Assembly: GCF_003182135.1 (NCBI RefSeq) | Contig: NZ_QGTL01000004.1 | Location: forward strand, 62,001-126,000 | Reading direction: 5' to 3' | Length of the DNA stretch: 64,000 bases | From: Nocardia neocaledoniensis | GTDB taxonomy: Bacteria > Actinomycetota > Actinomycetes > Mycobacteriales > Mycobacteriaceae | Shown: one piece after another, positions 51,876 through 59,731 of the stretch | Position numbering within the stretch: position 1 is the stretch's first letter | Layout: every line of letters starts with the position of its first letter | The notes under the pieces: generated by a model | Databases searched by the model: none | What the model was told of the DNA's origin: nothing | Seen by the model: the letters and a program-made list of their open reading frames with translations, nothing else | Position numbers and translations under genes: made by a program

Positions 51876-51995
51876 ACGGCCACCGATCGGAACTCCGCCC
51901 CGGCGCGTACCCTACCACCCGGAAACTAAACCTGTTCCGCCAAAATTTCTGTGACAGAGCACAATTGGCGACTTCACCTGCGCCAAAACGCAAGA
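51876..51995. other. probable boundary zone between host relic and prophage
   Basis: No gene. AT content rises around 51910-51990. The left prophage attachment site should be near here or inside the NRPS relic, but no repeat partner is visible in the window. Confidence 0.35.
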
Positions 51996-52027
51996 AGAGC
52001 CCAACCTTCCGGAGAAGGTTGGGCTCT
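51996..52027 (-). terminator. terminator at the end of the prophage tail operon
   Basis: 13-bp perfect stem agagcccaacctt / aaggttgggctct (51996-52008, 52015-52027). Lies 14 bp beyond the last tail-module gene. Nearly the same arm sequence occurs in the 62353-62390 hairpin. Confidence 0.85.
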
Positions 52028-52040
52028 CTCACCGACGAGA

Positions 52041-52475
52041 TCAGGTGATTCGTACGTAAGTTCCCGCACCACCGGAAACCGTCGCCTGCCAGGTTCCCTG
52101 CACGCTGGTGAAGACCTCGAGCGTGACGGTGTCACCGGCGCTCACGGACGCAGTGCCCGTCACAGTCATCGTGCCGCTGGTCCCGGCCACCACCGAGCTG
52201 GTGGCCACCACGGTGCCGGTGACGAGGATCCTTGCCTGATAGTTGCCCGAGACCGTCCCACCGGCGAAGGCCACCGCGGCGGAGAGGTTGGCTGCGACAT
52301 CGCTCGACTGCGGACGCAATCCGTCCCCGGAGACCACCGAACCCGGGTAGTTCGCCGTGTCGGCGAGCCAACCAGGGACGGCTGCCCAGGTGTTCGTGGC
52401 GCCCATCGGGCTGTTGCCGTTCTTGGTCATGCCGGACGGCAGGACAGCGCCGGCGCCCGCGAAGATGTGTGGCAT
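52041..52475 (-). CDS. phage distal fibre / structural protein
   Basis: 144 residues, Gly/Ser/Thr/Val-rich and beta-like (SSVVAGTSGTMTVTGTASVS, AGDTVTLEVFTSVQGTWQAT), a composition common in phage head or tail decoration proteins. Last gene of the operon, 3 bp after the Pro/Glu-rich gene. The C-terminal part parallels that of the 52724-54007 product (GDRVVVQVTTADSPAGRGLQ). Confidence 0.6.
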   Translation of the reverse strand: MPHIFAGAGAVLPSGMTKNGNSPMGATNTWAAVPGWLADTANYPGSVVSGDGLRPQSSDVAANLSAAVAFAGGTVSGNYQARILVTGTVVATSSVVAGTSGTMTVTGTASVSAGDTVTLEVFTSVQGTWQATVSGGAGTYVRIT

Positions 52476-52478
52476 GGT

Positions 52479-52724
52479 CTACTCCTCGCCAGTCGGATCG
52501 GGGCCATCCCCAGACTCGGACTCGATCGGGGTCTCCGGCTCGGGGTCCGACTCGGTCGGCGTCTCAGGAACAGGCTCGGGATCCGTCGGCGGTTCGACAA
52601 TCGCGCCCGGATAGCCGGATGCCGGGCTCTTCCAGTAGGGGGTCCCATCGGGGCTTTCCGGCTCCGGCTGAGATTCAAGGGGCTCCCACACCAGGACGGG
52701 CCCGCCGATGATCATCGTCGGCAT
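52479..52724 (-). CDS. small Pro/Glu-rich phage protein
   Basis: 81 residues: short hydrophobic N-terminus (MPTMIIGGPVLVWEPLES) followed by acidic PEPESPD/PETPTESDPEPETP repeats. Start ATG shares one base with the upstream stop (taatg). Unknown role; disordered tail-associated linkers of this type occur in phages of actinobacteria. Confidence 0.6.
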   Translation of the reverse strand: MPTMIIGGPVLVWEPLESQPEPESPDGTPYWKSPASGYPGAIVEPPTDPEPVPETPTESDPEPETPIESESGDGPDPTGEE

Positions 52725-54007
52725 TACGCGGTCACCCCGGCAAGGCTCGCCTGCAGACCACGGCCCGCCGGGCTGTCAGCGGTGGTGACCTGCACGACCA
52801 CCCGGTCGCCGGCCGCGAAATTCCATGACCCGGTGACACTGGTGTCGACCGCGTGGTTGGCGGCGGCGATCGTCGCCGCGGTGCCGGGGACTGCGACGCC
52901 GTTCTTCCTCAGTTCGACGACGAGATTGCCGGTACCTGCTGTCTCGCCGCGATAGGTCACCTTCGACACGGTGATCGAACGCTCGATCCGAATACCCTCC
53001 GGAACAGTGTTTCCCGCTCCGACAGCGCGAACTCCCATGTGCGACTTGAAGGCGATGTCGTAGGCCTGACCTGCCGCCGTGGGTGTGCGCGCGTTCGTCA
53101 GCCGAGGGTCGGTGTCGGCGACCGCGTGGATCGCGGCGCGAACCGCGCTGTCATCCGCGGCGGCCAGCAAGGTGCCGACCGTCGCACTCGTCCCGGTCAG
53201 CTGGCCGATCGGGTGGGTATGCGAAGTAGGCGTACGGGCGTTGGTCAGTCGCGGGTCGTCACCAGCGACGGCGGTCGTCGCCGTATCACCGATGATCGGG
53301 GGGAACGCCGCGGGCTTGCCCGAGATGCCGCTCCACAACGTCGTACCGGCGGGGCCCCGCACGACAACGCCCTGACCGTTCGGTGTCCAACCTCCTACGG
53401 CCCGGTAGAGGTAGAGCAGGCCATCGGATTTGACGATGTACTGGCTGCCATCCGGCGGCGACGCCGGTAGCTGCGCATACGTTTCAGCCTGTCCGTCGAT
53501 CTGGATCCCCTGGCCCGGCGGGCCGACGACGACGGCATTGCCCGCCGAGGCAGGCACCGGTGCCGCGAGCGTCAGATCGACCAGGCCGGTGGAGCCGAGG
53601 TCGGGGTTTTCCGGATCGGGTCCGGCGAGATACTTCGTCACGTGGAAGCTGAACGGATCCAGCGGGATTCGCTCGCCGTCGTAGGAGAGATCGAACGAAA
53701 CCCGCCAGGTCCACTCCGCCGGGTTGGTAGCCGGACCGGGCGCGACCAGACGCACACCGCGCTTGCCGCGCCAGGTCAGGTAACCGAACTCGTCGAGCTG
53801 GCATTCGTAGTGCTGCGGTAGCTGGACATACGTCGCGGGCGCCGGCTGCGCGTTGCGAACCAGGATCTTGGGTGCATCGGCGATGAACGTGATGGTGCCG
53901 CTGAGCGGCGGGAACTCGGGCAAGTCACCGAGGTCGGGGCCGTCGATCACGTTGGCGAGGAATCGCCCGACGACCTTGCCGTACTCGAGCGGGGGCAGAT
54001 CAGCCAT
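52724..54007 (-). CDS. phage minor tail / fibre protein
   Basis: 427 residues. N-terminal beta domain (LPPLEYGKVVGRFLANVIDG, GTITFIADAPKILVRN), a fibre region with collagen-like GPPGQG and GPAG, and two copies of DPRLTNARTP(T), the trimeric-fibre repeat. Ends in a beta domain of about 120 residues. Likely a receptor-binding fibre at the tail tip. Confidence 0.8.
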   Translation of the reverse strand: MADLPPLEYGKVVGRFLANVIDGPDLGDLPEFPPLSGTITFIADAPKILVRNAQPAPATYVQLPQHYECQLDEFGYLTWRGKRGVRLVAPGPATNPAEWTWRVSFDLSYDGERIPLDPFSFHVTKYLAGPDPENPDLGSTGLVDLTLAAPVPASAGNAVVVGPPGQGIQIDGQAETYAQLPASPPDGSQYIVKSDGLLYLYRAVGGWTPNGQGVVVRGPAGTTLWSGISGKPAAFPPIIGDTATTAVAGDDPRLTNARTPTSHTHPIGQLTGTSATVGTLLAAADDSAVRAAIHAVADTDPRLTNARTPTAAGQAYDIAFKSHMGVRAVGAGNTVPEGIRIERSITVSKVTYRGETAGTGNLVVELRKNGVAVPGTAATIAAANHAVDTSVTGSWNFAAGDRVVVQVTTADSPAGRGLQASLAGVTA

Positions 54008-54045
54008 GGCTCAATACCTTTCGAATGGTGGGTGGCGGGGCCGTA

Positions 54046-55086
54046 TCAGGCCGGCAGCGCACGAACCTGCAGATGGGAGTAGTTGCCGTTCACCGTGTAG
54101 CTGCCGCTACCCGCCGCGCGAGACGCCACGACGTACAGGGTGACGGTCTGGTTGGCCGGAACGGTGCCGAAAGGCGCCCCTGGCTTGACGGGGTAGTCGA
54201 ATCCCGGCGAGATCAGGACATGGGCCATCCGCGCCTCCCAATGTCCCCACCCCTGGGCAACCACCTCACCGTCGGGCGCGCCGATACGCACGGTCACGTC
54301 GCAGCGTGTCGGAGAACTGGAAGAAACCCCCACGGCGCCTTCGATCCACGGCCGCCAGGTCGTAGGCTGCGCCGGAATCGTGATCGCCGCCAGCACTTTC
54401 GGGTCTTCCTTCAGATTCTGCGCGGTGAGAAACTGATTGTTGCCGATCGTCCACGGGCCGCGCAGGCGCGGCGAAGGGATCGGCCGGAACTTCTCGGTGG
54501 CGGTGTCGAAACCGAGCACATATCCCTGGCCTAGCGGATTCTCCACAGTGACCGAGACATCGGAAGCATCCGCGATTCGTCCCGCAGCACCAGGATCTCC
54601 TTGCTCACCCTGCTCGCCACGGGGAAAGGTGATCTCCAGCTGTTGATTCGGCGCCGAGCCCAGAACCCTGGCCGAAGCAGTCGATCCCGTGGCGCCGGCG
54701 AGTCCGATGCCGGTCAGGATATTCACCGGACCGCGGCGTCCCGGTCGACGGAAGGCATCGGCGAAGGCGATGAATTCGGTGCCGGTCCAGTAGTAGATCG
54801 CGTTCTCGGCCACCACACGCCAAGCCTTGCGCGCATCTGCGGTGGTCAAACCGAGGCCGGCCAGCGCCGCAGCGTCGGCGATATCGCCCTGCCACGCCCA
54901 CGGCCATGCCGCCGCGCCCTCAGGCCCGGTGACGCCGGCGGGGCCTTCGCGCAGTTCGATCAGGACCTCACGGTCGACGACCTCGACCGGATTCACCGTG
55001 TAGGGCAGCCCGACCGAGTCGGCCACCCCACGCATGGTGATCATGACATCCTGGTCGTACACGGTGGTTGTTTCCTCGTTGCTCAC
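54046..55086 (-). CDS. phage minor tail protein with collagen-like motif (paralogue 3)
   Basis: 346 residues from GTG 55086, which overlaps the upstream stop (gtga); ATG 55113 is less likely. Shares with its neighbours the block GDIADAAALAGLGLTTADAR, KAWRVVAENAIYYWTGTEF, a collagen-like GEQGEQGDPGAAG, then RGPWTIG and a C-terminal beta domain with WRPWIEGAVGVSSSSPTRCD. Tail-fibre component. Confidence 0.8.
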   Translation of the reverse strand: MSNEETTTVYDQDVMITMRGVADSVGLPYTVNPVEVVDREVLIELREGPAGVTGPEGAAAWPWAWQGDIADAAALAGLGLTTADARKAWRVVAENAIYYWTGTEFIAFADAFRRPGRRGPVNILTGIGLAGATGSTASARVLGSAPNQQLEITFPRGEQGEQGDPGAAGRIADASDVSVTVENPLGQGYVLGFDTATEKFRPIPSPRLRGPWTIGNNQFLTAQNLKEDPKVLAAITIPAQPTTWRPWIEGAVGVSSSSPTRCDVTVRIGAPDGEVVAQGWGHWEARMAHVLISPGFDYPVKPGAPFGTVPANQTVTLYVVASRAAGSGSYTVNGNYSHLQVRALPA

Positions 55087-56159
55087 AGCACCCCCACGGG
55101 TCGGGCCGTGCACACGATCTGCGCGTCGGCCATCTGGTAGTCGTAGTTCGCCGAGCCCGCGCCGCGGCGCACAACGACGAACAAGGTGACCGCCTGACCT
55201 GCCGGAATGACGCCCACCGTGCTACCCGGAGTGACGTTCCGGGCGGCCAGATGCGGTTGAAACCGCGCCCTCGTGTGGACGCCGGTGACGAAACCGCTAC
55301 CGAGAGCGACGATCTGCCCCGATGCGGATCCGATCCGGACCTCGGCGTCGATCCGCGTGGTGAACTCGCTGGAGCCTTCGATCGGCCGAACGACGACACC
55401 ACCGGTGATCATGGGTCGCCACGCGCAGTCCTGCGCGGGGACTTGCAACTGAGCCACCACGATCGAGGCGGCCGATACCCCCGACTGCGAAGGTGCGAAC
55501 CCGGGACCGCCGTCCCATGCCCGGTCCCCGACGATGGTCCAGGGCCCGCGCAGACCCGGATAGGGTTGCCCCGACCATTTGCCGGTCGTGGCGCTCCACA
55601 CAGGAACGGCCTTGTCGGGGTGCGCGCCGTCGGCATAGTCCTCGGCCTGACGGATCGGGCCGGGCCCGCCGTCGGGCCCTTTCAGGCCTTTGACCCCGCG
55701 TGGCACGACGATATCCAGCACCAGATCGGGCGCCGGGCCGCTGACGGTCACTTGCAGGTCCGAACCAACCGGACCCGTGGTCACGCTTCCGATCGAAACG
55801 GAGCACGACTCTCCATCCGGGCCGAGGGCACCGAACGCCTCGGGGAACGTGTCCAAGCCCGTCCCGTTCCAGTACGCGAGCGCACCTGTAGACACGACCC
55901 GCCATGCCTTGCCGGCGTGGGCTCTGCCCAACTTCTCGACCAGCGCTGTCAGCGCCGCCTGGTCGGCGATATCGCCTTCCCAACGAAACGGTCTGGCCGG
56001 CTCACCTTCCGGGCCCTGTGGTCCGACGGCGCCGGTCGCCAGTTCGAGACTGCCGTCGCGCGGTGTTCCATGGAGCGCCTGGACGAGGCCGGGCGCACCG
56101 ATCCCCTCGTCCAGCGCTCGGATCACCGTCGCGTCGAAATAGTTTCCTACCGAAGTCAT
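55083..56159 (-). CDS. phage minor tail protein with collagen-like motif (paralogue 2)
   Basis: 358 residues. Blocks parallel to paralogue 3: GDIADQAALTALVEKLGRAH, AGKAWRVVSTGALAYWNGTG, GVKGLKGPDGGPGPIRQAED, LRGPWTIVG, CAWRPMITGGVVVRPIEG. Sequence has diverged while order of blocks is kept, as in duplicated receptor-binding genes. Confidence 0.8.
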   Translation of the reverse strand: MTSVGNYFDATVIRALDEGIGAPGLVQALHGTPRDGSLELATGAVGPQGPEGEPARPFRWEGDIADQAALTALVEKLGRAHAGKAWRVVSTGALAYWNGTGLDTFPEAFGALGPDGESCSVSIGSVTTGPVGSDLQVTVSGPAPDLVLDIVVPRGVKGLKGPDGGPGPIRQAEDYADGAHPDKAVPVWSATTGKWSGQPYPGLRGPWTIVGDRAWDGGPGFAPSQSGVSAASIVVAQLQVPAQDCAWRPMITGGVVVRPIEGSSEFTTRIDAEVRIGSASGQIVALGSGFVTGVHTRARFQPHLAARNVTPGSTVGVIPAGQAVTLFVVVRRGAGSANYDYQMADAQIVCTARPVGVL

Positions 56160-56165
56160 TTCAAC

Positions 56166-57221
56166 TCATTCCGTGGGCTCGGCGAAGGCGATGAGCGAGG
56201 CACGCGTCGGGCTGATTCCGATCTTGTCGGAACTGGGCCCGGTGCCGATCCGCTCGACCGAGACGACCAGACTTCCTGGCTGACCGGCTGGTACGGTCGC
56301 GAAATCAGAGGCCGGCGACAGCACCCGGGCAGTGGTGCCGTCTCGCAGGCACGGGAACACCGGTACGTACATCCACGCGCCCGGGGATCCGACCGCGAAG
56401 GCGGTCCCGGTTGCGACGATCGGGCCCTGTGAACTGCCGAGGCGAACCGTCAGTTCCGCAGCCTGGCTGGTCGTGTTCGAGTGCACATAGATATGCCCGT
56501 ATACGTGCGGACGCCACCGGAACGGCTGGGCCGGAATGGTGAACGTGCCACCACCGACCCTGCTCGCCGCGACGATCTGTTCCTCGGCGAAATCTTCCTG
56601 GTACCAGCCCCACGGACCAGCCCCCAAGGGCGCCGGAACCGACCGGAAGCGCCGGGACGCGCGGTCGTACGCGAACACACCACCGTGGCTCGGACCGTTC
56701 GCTTCCTCGTAGTCCTCTGCCTCGGTGATCGTCCCCGAATCACCAGGCGGGCCGACCGGCCCCCGCAAACCAGCGGGCACCGTGGCACGAATCTCCTGCT
56801 CCGCGGCAGTTCCGACGAGCTCCAGTGCGGACTCTGTCAAGGCCGGTTCGTTCATTGTTTCCAGGACGGTGAGGACGTTGGCAGCCGCCATGGGGCCGGC
56901 CGGCCCTACGGCATCGACCGAGTGCACCCAGCCGTCGCCGATCCACACGTCCATCCCGTTGTCATCGAGGCGGTGCCACCACTTACCCCGGTCCTCGAGG
57001 CCGAGGCCTGACGGTCGCGCGGCGCTGTTCGTCAACACGCCCATCTTGCGGAACGACGTGCGCGGCCGTCCTCCCGATCCCGGCGCACCCGCAGGGCCGC
57101 CGGGCAGCGGCAGCTCCGCCACCTCGGGCGCCAGCTCGACCTCCGCGGTCAGCAGCGGCAGCCCGTCGATATCCGGCTGCCGATAGGCACGCAGTCGCGC
57201 GGGAAAACTGATGTCTCCCAT
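56166..57221 (-). CDS. phage minor tail protein with collagen-like motif (paralogue 1)
   Basis: 351 residues, aaaggag upstream. N-terminal FPARLRAYRQPDIDGLPLLT, linker LPGGPAGAPGSGG, then GKWWHRLDDNGMDVWIGDGW (equivalent of the Trp block in paralogues 2 and 3), collagen-like GLRGPVGPPGDSG, and WRPHVYGHIYVHSN in the C-terminal beta domain. First of three tandem paralogues. Confidence 0.8.
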   Translation of the reverse strand: MGDISFPARLRAYRQPDIDGLPLLTAEVELAPEVAELPLPGGPAGAPGSGGRPRTSFRKMGVLTNSAARPSGLGLEDRGKWWHRLDDNGMDVWIGDGWVHSVDAVGPAGPMAAANVLTVLETMNEPALTESALELVGTAAEQEIRATVPAGLRGPVGPPGDSGTITEAEDYEEANGPSHGGVFAYDRASRRFRSVPAPLGAGPWGWYQEDFAEEQIVAASRVGGGTFTIPAQPFRWRPHVYGHIYVHSNTTSQAAELTVRLGSSQGPIVATGTAFAVGSPGAWMYVPVFPCLRDGTTARVLSPASDFATVPAGQPGSLVVSVERIGTGPSSDKIGISPTRASLIAFAEPTE

Positions 57222-57249
57222 TGAATTCTCCTTTAAGTTTCGGACTGCC

Positions 57250-58803
57250 TCAGAAGATGAGCAGGTCCAGGTCCGCGCCCACGTCCGTCGACAGGTCCTT
57301 GATCGCCGAGGCCACGCGGCCCAGCCGCTGCCACGCCTTCACCACCGAGTCCTCTTCGTCGGAACCGTCGCCGACGGTGATCTGCCAGGACGCCGGGGTC
57401 TCGCGGTCGTCCGTGAAGGTGAGTTCGGTGACGAAATCTGTGAAGACCTTCTCCCCCATGGCGAAGCCGATCTGGTCACCGACGCCGAAATCTCGGCCGA
57501 TCAGATAGGGAGCGTTGTCCTGAATCGTCACCTTGTGACTGGTGTAGCCACGGGTCAGGTGCAGGCCCTGCCGCGCGGCGACGAAACCGTCGAGGGTGAA
57601 GGCCTTGTCACTGCCGGTGATGTACAGCTCGCGGAAGGCATACGGTCCCGCCTTGCGGACACGCTCCATATCCCGGTAGACCATCCACGCCAGGAATACA
57701 TCGTCGAGCTGGCCGCGGTACAGCCAGTCCATGCCGATCAAGGACAACAGCGCCTTGATCGCCATCTCGATGCCGGCATTGACCCAGCCCGGCGATCGAC
57801 CGCCCACGATGATGTCGGTCGCGGTGGGCTTGTGCAGCGCCACCTCGGAGGCGCCGATCCCGGAGTACTCACCTTCGAAGTACCACACCCACGGCAGATT
57901 TCGCATCGTGCCGAACTTGCCCGGTGTCCCGTAGACCGCTTCGTACTCCGTGGTCGAATCGAACTTCGGGTACCGCATGGGCGTGGTGCCGTCGTCGGCG
58001 AATTCCTCGAACCAGGAGATGATCCCGTCCAGCAACGTGCCGGTGGGCCCGGTGACTCCCGATTTGTCCACAGTCTCGAGGACGACGGTCGGTTTGTCGA
58101 GGTAGAACCACTCGGGCGCCGGCTGCTCGTCCTCGCCAGGTAGGAAGAACCGGGCCGTCAGCATGACGCCCGAATCCTCGAGCATCGGCTGGAACAGCTT
58201 GTCTGCCATGTCGAACCGCGCCGAAGCGGCGCTCCACCGGCTCGTGTCGGTACGGGGATCGACCGGGACGACAGCGATCGGGAAAGTCGTATTACCCTGC
58301 AGCCGCATCAGGTTCATCGTGAGATAGGTCGTCACCAACGTCCGCACCGGACCGAACAGGATGTGGTGGCGCGGGAACTGGGCCAAGACCGGTGCGAACG
58401 GGCTCGCCCAGCAGCAGATGGTGGAGATGTGGTTCCAGGCATGAATCGCCTCGATGTCCACCGTCTCGACCCCGTTGTCGTCCCGGACGATCGAGGCCTT
58501 GGTGATGTAGCCGTCCCACCGGAAACCCCTGGTGTTCACAGTGATCGGCAGGGTCGCGTCGGCATGGCTGCCGAACAGGTGGTCGAAGTGCACCATGTCC
58601 CGCGGACAGATCATCTTCAACCCGCCGGCCGAGTTCCGCGGAAAGCTCACCTGCAACGACAGGTAGCTCCGCTCCTCCCCCACCTCCTGCATGTCCTTGT
58701 CCCAGTACCGGACCAGAACCTCTTGATCCCGAGCATCTTCCTGCTCGACCCGGAACATCTCATCCATCCGCCGCGATTCCGCATGCGGGTCCCAAACACC
58801 CAT
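57250..58803 (-). CDS. phage Gp37-like minor tail protein
   Basis: 517 residues from ATG 58803 (ggtggagg upstream). Whole-length pattern of the siphovirus Gp37-like tail family: GLKMICPRDMVHFDHLFGSH, WDGYITKASIVRDDNGVETV, AFPHHILFGPVR-type segment, RFDMADKLFQPMLEDSGVML, PYAFRELYITGSDKAFTLDG, HKVTIQDNAPYLIGRDFGVG. Structural protein of the tail tip, in expected order before the fibre genes. Confidence 0.85.
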   Translation of the reverse strand: MGVWDPHAESRRMDEMFRVEQEDARDQEVLVRYWDKDMQEVGEERSYLSLQVSFPRNSAGGLKMICPRDMVHFDHLFGSHADATLPITVNTRGFRWDGYITKASIVRDDNGVETVDIEAIHAWNHISTICCWASPFAPVLAQFPRHHILFGPVRTLVTTYLTMNLMRLQGNTTFPIAVVPVDPRTDTSRWSAASARFDMADKLFQPMLEDSGVMLTARFFLPGEDEQPAPEWFYLDKPTVVLETVDKSGVTGPTGTLLDGIISWFEEFADDGTTPMRYPKFDSTTEYEAVYGTPGKFGTMRNLPWVWYFEGEYSGIGASEVALHKPTATDIIVGGRSPGWVNAGIEMAIKALLSLIGMDWLYRGQLDDVFLAWMVYRDMERVRKAGPYAFRELYITGSDKAFTLDGFVAARQGLHLTRGYTSHKVTIQDNAPYLIGRDFGVGDQIGFAMGEKVFTDFVTELTFTDDRETPASWQITVGDGSDEEDSVVKAWQRLGRVASAIKDLSTDVGADLDLLIF

Positions 58804-58832
58804 CCTCCACCACCTTTCCTTGTTTTGGGCAT

Positions 58833-58864
58833 AAAAAAACCTCAACTCATTCGAGTTGAGGTTT
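58833..58864 (-). terminator. intrinsic terminator of the toxin-immunity cassette
   Basis: 12-bp perfect stem aaacctcaactc / gagttgaggttt (58837-58848, 58853-58864), loop attc, followed on the minus strand by a run of seven T. Separates the toxin cassette from the Gp37-like gene. Confidence 0.93.
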
Positions 58865-58945
58865 GAAGCCAAAGCTCTGCCAGATACCGAACAGCACCTT
58901 CAGCCACCAGGCCGAAAGCAGCTCGCGAGGATCAGTCCTACTCAC
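58847..58945 (-). CDS. tiny phage gene, 32 residues
   Basis: GTG 58945 to TGA 58847: begins MSRTDPRELLSAWWLKVLFG and ends QSFGFKPQLE. Amphipathic with a Trp/Phe-rich hydrophobic centre. Overlaps the end of the previous small gene by 8 bp and its stop falls in the terminator stem. Coding status inferred from overlap arrangement and coherent composition. Confidence 0.45.
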   Translation of the reverse strand: MSRTDPRELLSAWWLKVLFGIWQSFGFKPQLE

Positions 58946-59084
58946 TCTCCGAAAGCTCGGCATACTTCTCCGGACTGACCAGCACACCACCCGTGATCAT
59001 GCAATCACTCGAAATTGTCAGGTGTGCGTCGATCAGGCACAGGCGCTCTCCGTGCCAGGCAGCGGAATTTCCGCCACTTTTCAC
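58938..59084 (-). CDS. small phage gene, 48 residues
   Basis: GTG 59084 to TAG 58938: contains AAWHGERLCLIDAHLTISSD and ITGGVLVSPEKYAELSESE, which reads like a compact beta-rich domain. Weak ribosome site. Located between the immunity gene and the terminator, so part of the cassette transcript. Confidence 0.45.
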   Translation of the reverse strand: MKSGGNSAAWHGERLCLIDAHLTISSDCMITGGVLVSPEKYAELSESE

Positions 59085-59212
59085 CGATAATCATCCACAA
59101 TCCAAAGCAACTATCATTCTGCGCGGATCAAGACCTGCACGGAGTAAGGAGCAGGCCAAGCGAGGCCTTCAGATAGCCGAGAAGACCCCACCAGTTGAGC
59201 CCGATATGTGCG

Positions 59213-59731
59213 CTATCTATCGTACCTACGGATAGAGTCCCAATCTCCGAAATCCGGGATAGGCTCGAAGTTCGCACTCAAGTCGACGTCAAAGAACTCC
59301 GTTACCTTGTCAAGTCCTCCGCCCTGCGGGGAAACAACCTCCGTCATGGATCCATCGCTGGTATAGAGATAGCTTACGATAGCGTCGGAGTACGCAGGGT
59401 CGACATACCCAGAAGTCGAATACTCGAACATCACAACGTCACCGAGAAACAGGACATTTTGCTTTGACATATAGAATGTGTATTTCGACGACACTCGACC
59501 GAACTCATCCAAGAAATTAGCACTCAGGTTGCCCTGCCCCCAATTTACCTGCAAAACCTGCGCAAGACCAGGGGTATCAACGAACCCGACACTGTACGGC
59601 TGACCTCGACCATTTCGCGAGTAGGCTTGATCTCTTGATACTTCGTCAATCGGGAGCCCCGATCCGAAGTTCCAAGATTTTCCATAGCGCACTTCCCCGG
59701 ACACGTCAACCACCTTTCGAACTGCGTTCAC
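59213..59731 (-). CDS. probable immunity protein of the phage-borne toxin
   Basis: 172 residues from GTG 59731, overlapping the toxin stop (gtga, 4 bp), so translation is coupled. AT-richer than the flanking tail genes. Soluble, acidic, aromatic (GKSWNFGSGLPIDEVSRDQA, TFYMSKQNVLFLGDVVMFEY, FFDVDLSANFEPIPDFGDWD); no signal peptide. I know no family match. Role rests on position directly after a polymorphic-toxin-like gene and on composition typical of immunity proteins. Confidence 0.6.
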   Translation of the reverse strand: MNAVRKVVDVSGEVRYGKSWNFGSGLPIDEVSRDQAYSRNGRGQPYSVGFVDTPGLAQVLQVNWGQGNLSANFLDEFGRVSSKYTFYMSKQNVLFLGDVVMFEYSTSGYVDPAYSDAIVSYLYTSDGSMTEVVSPQGGGLDKVTEFFDVDLSANFEPIPDFGDWDSIRRYDR

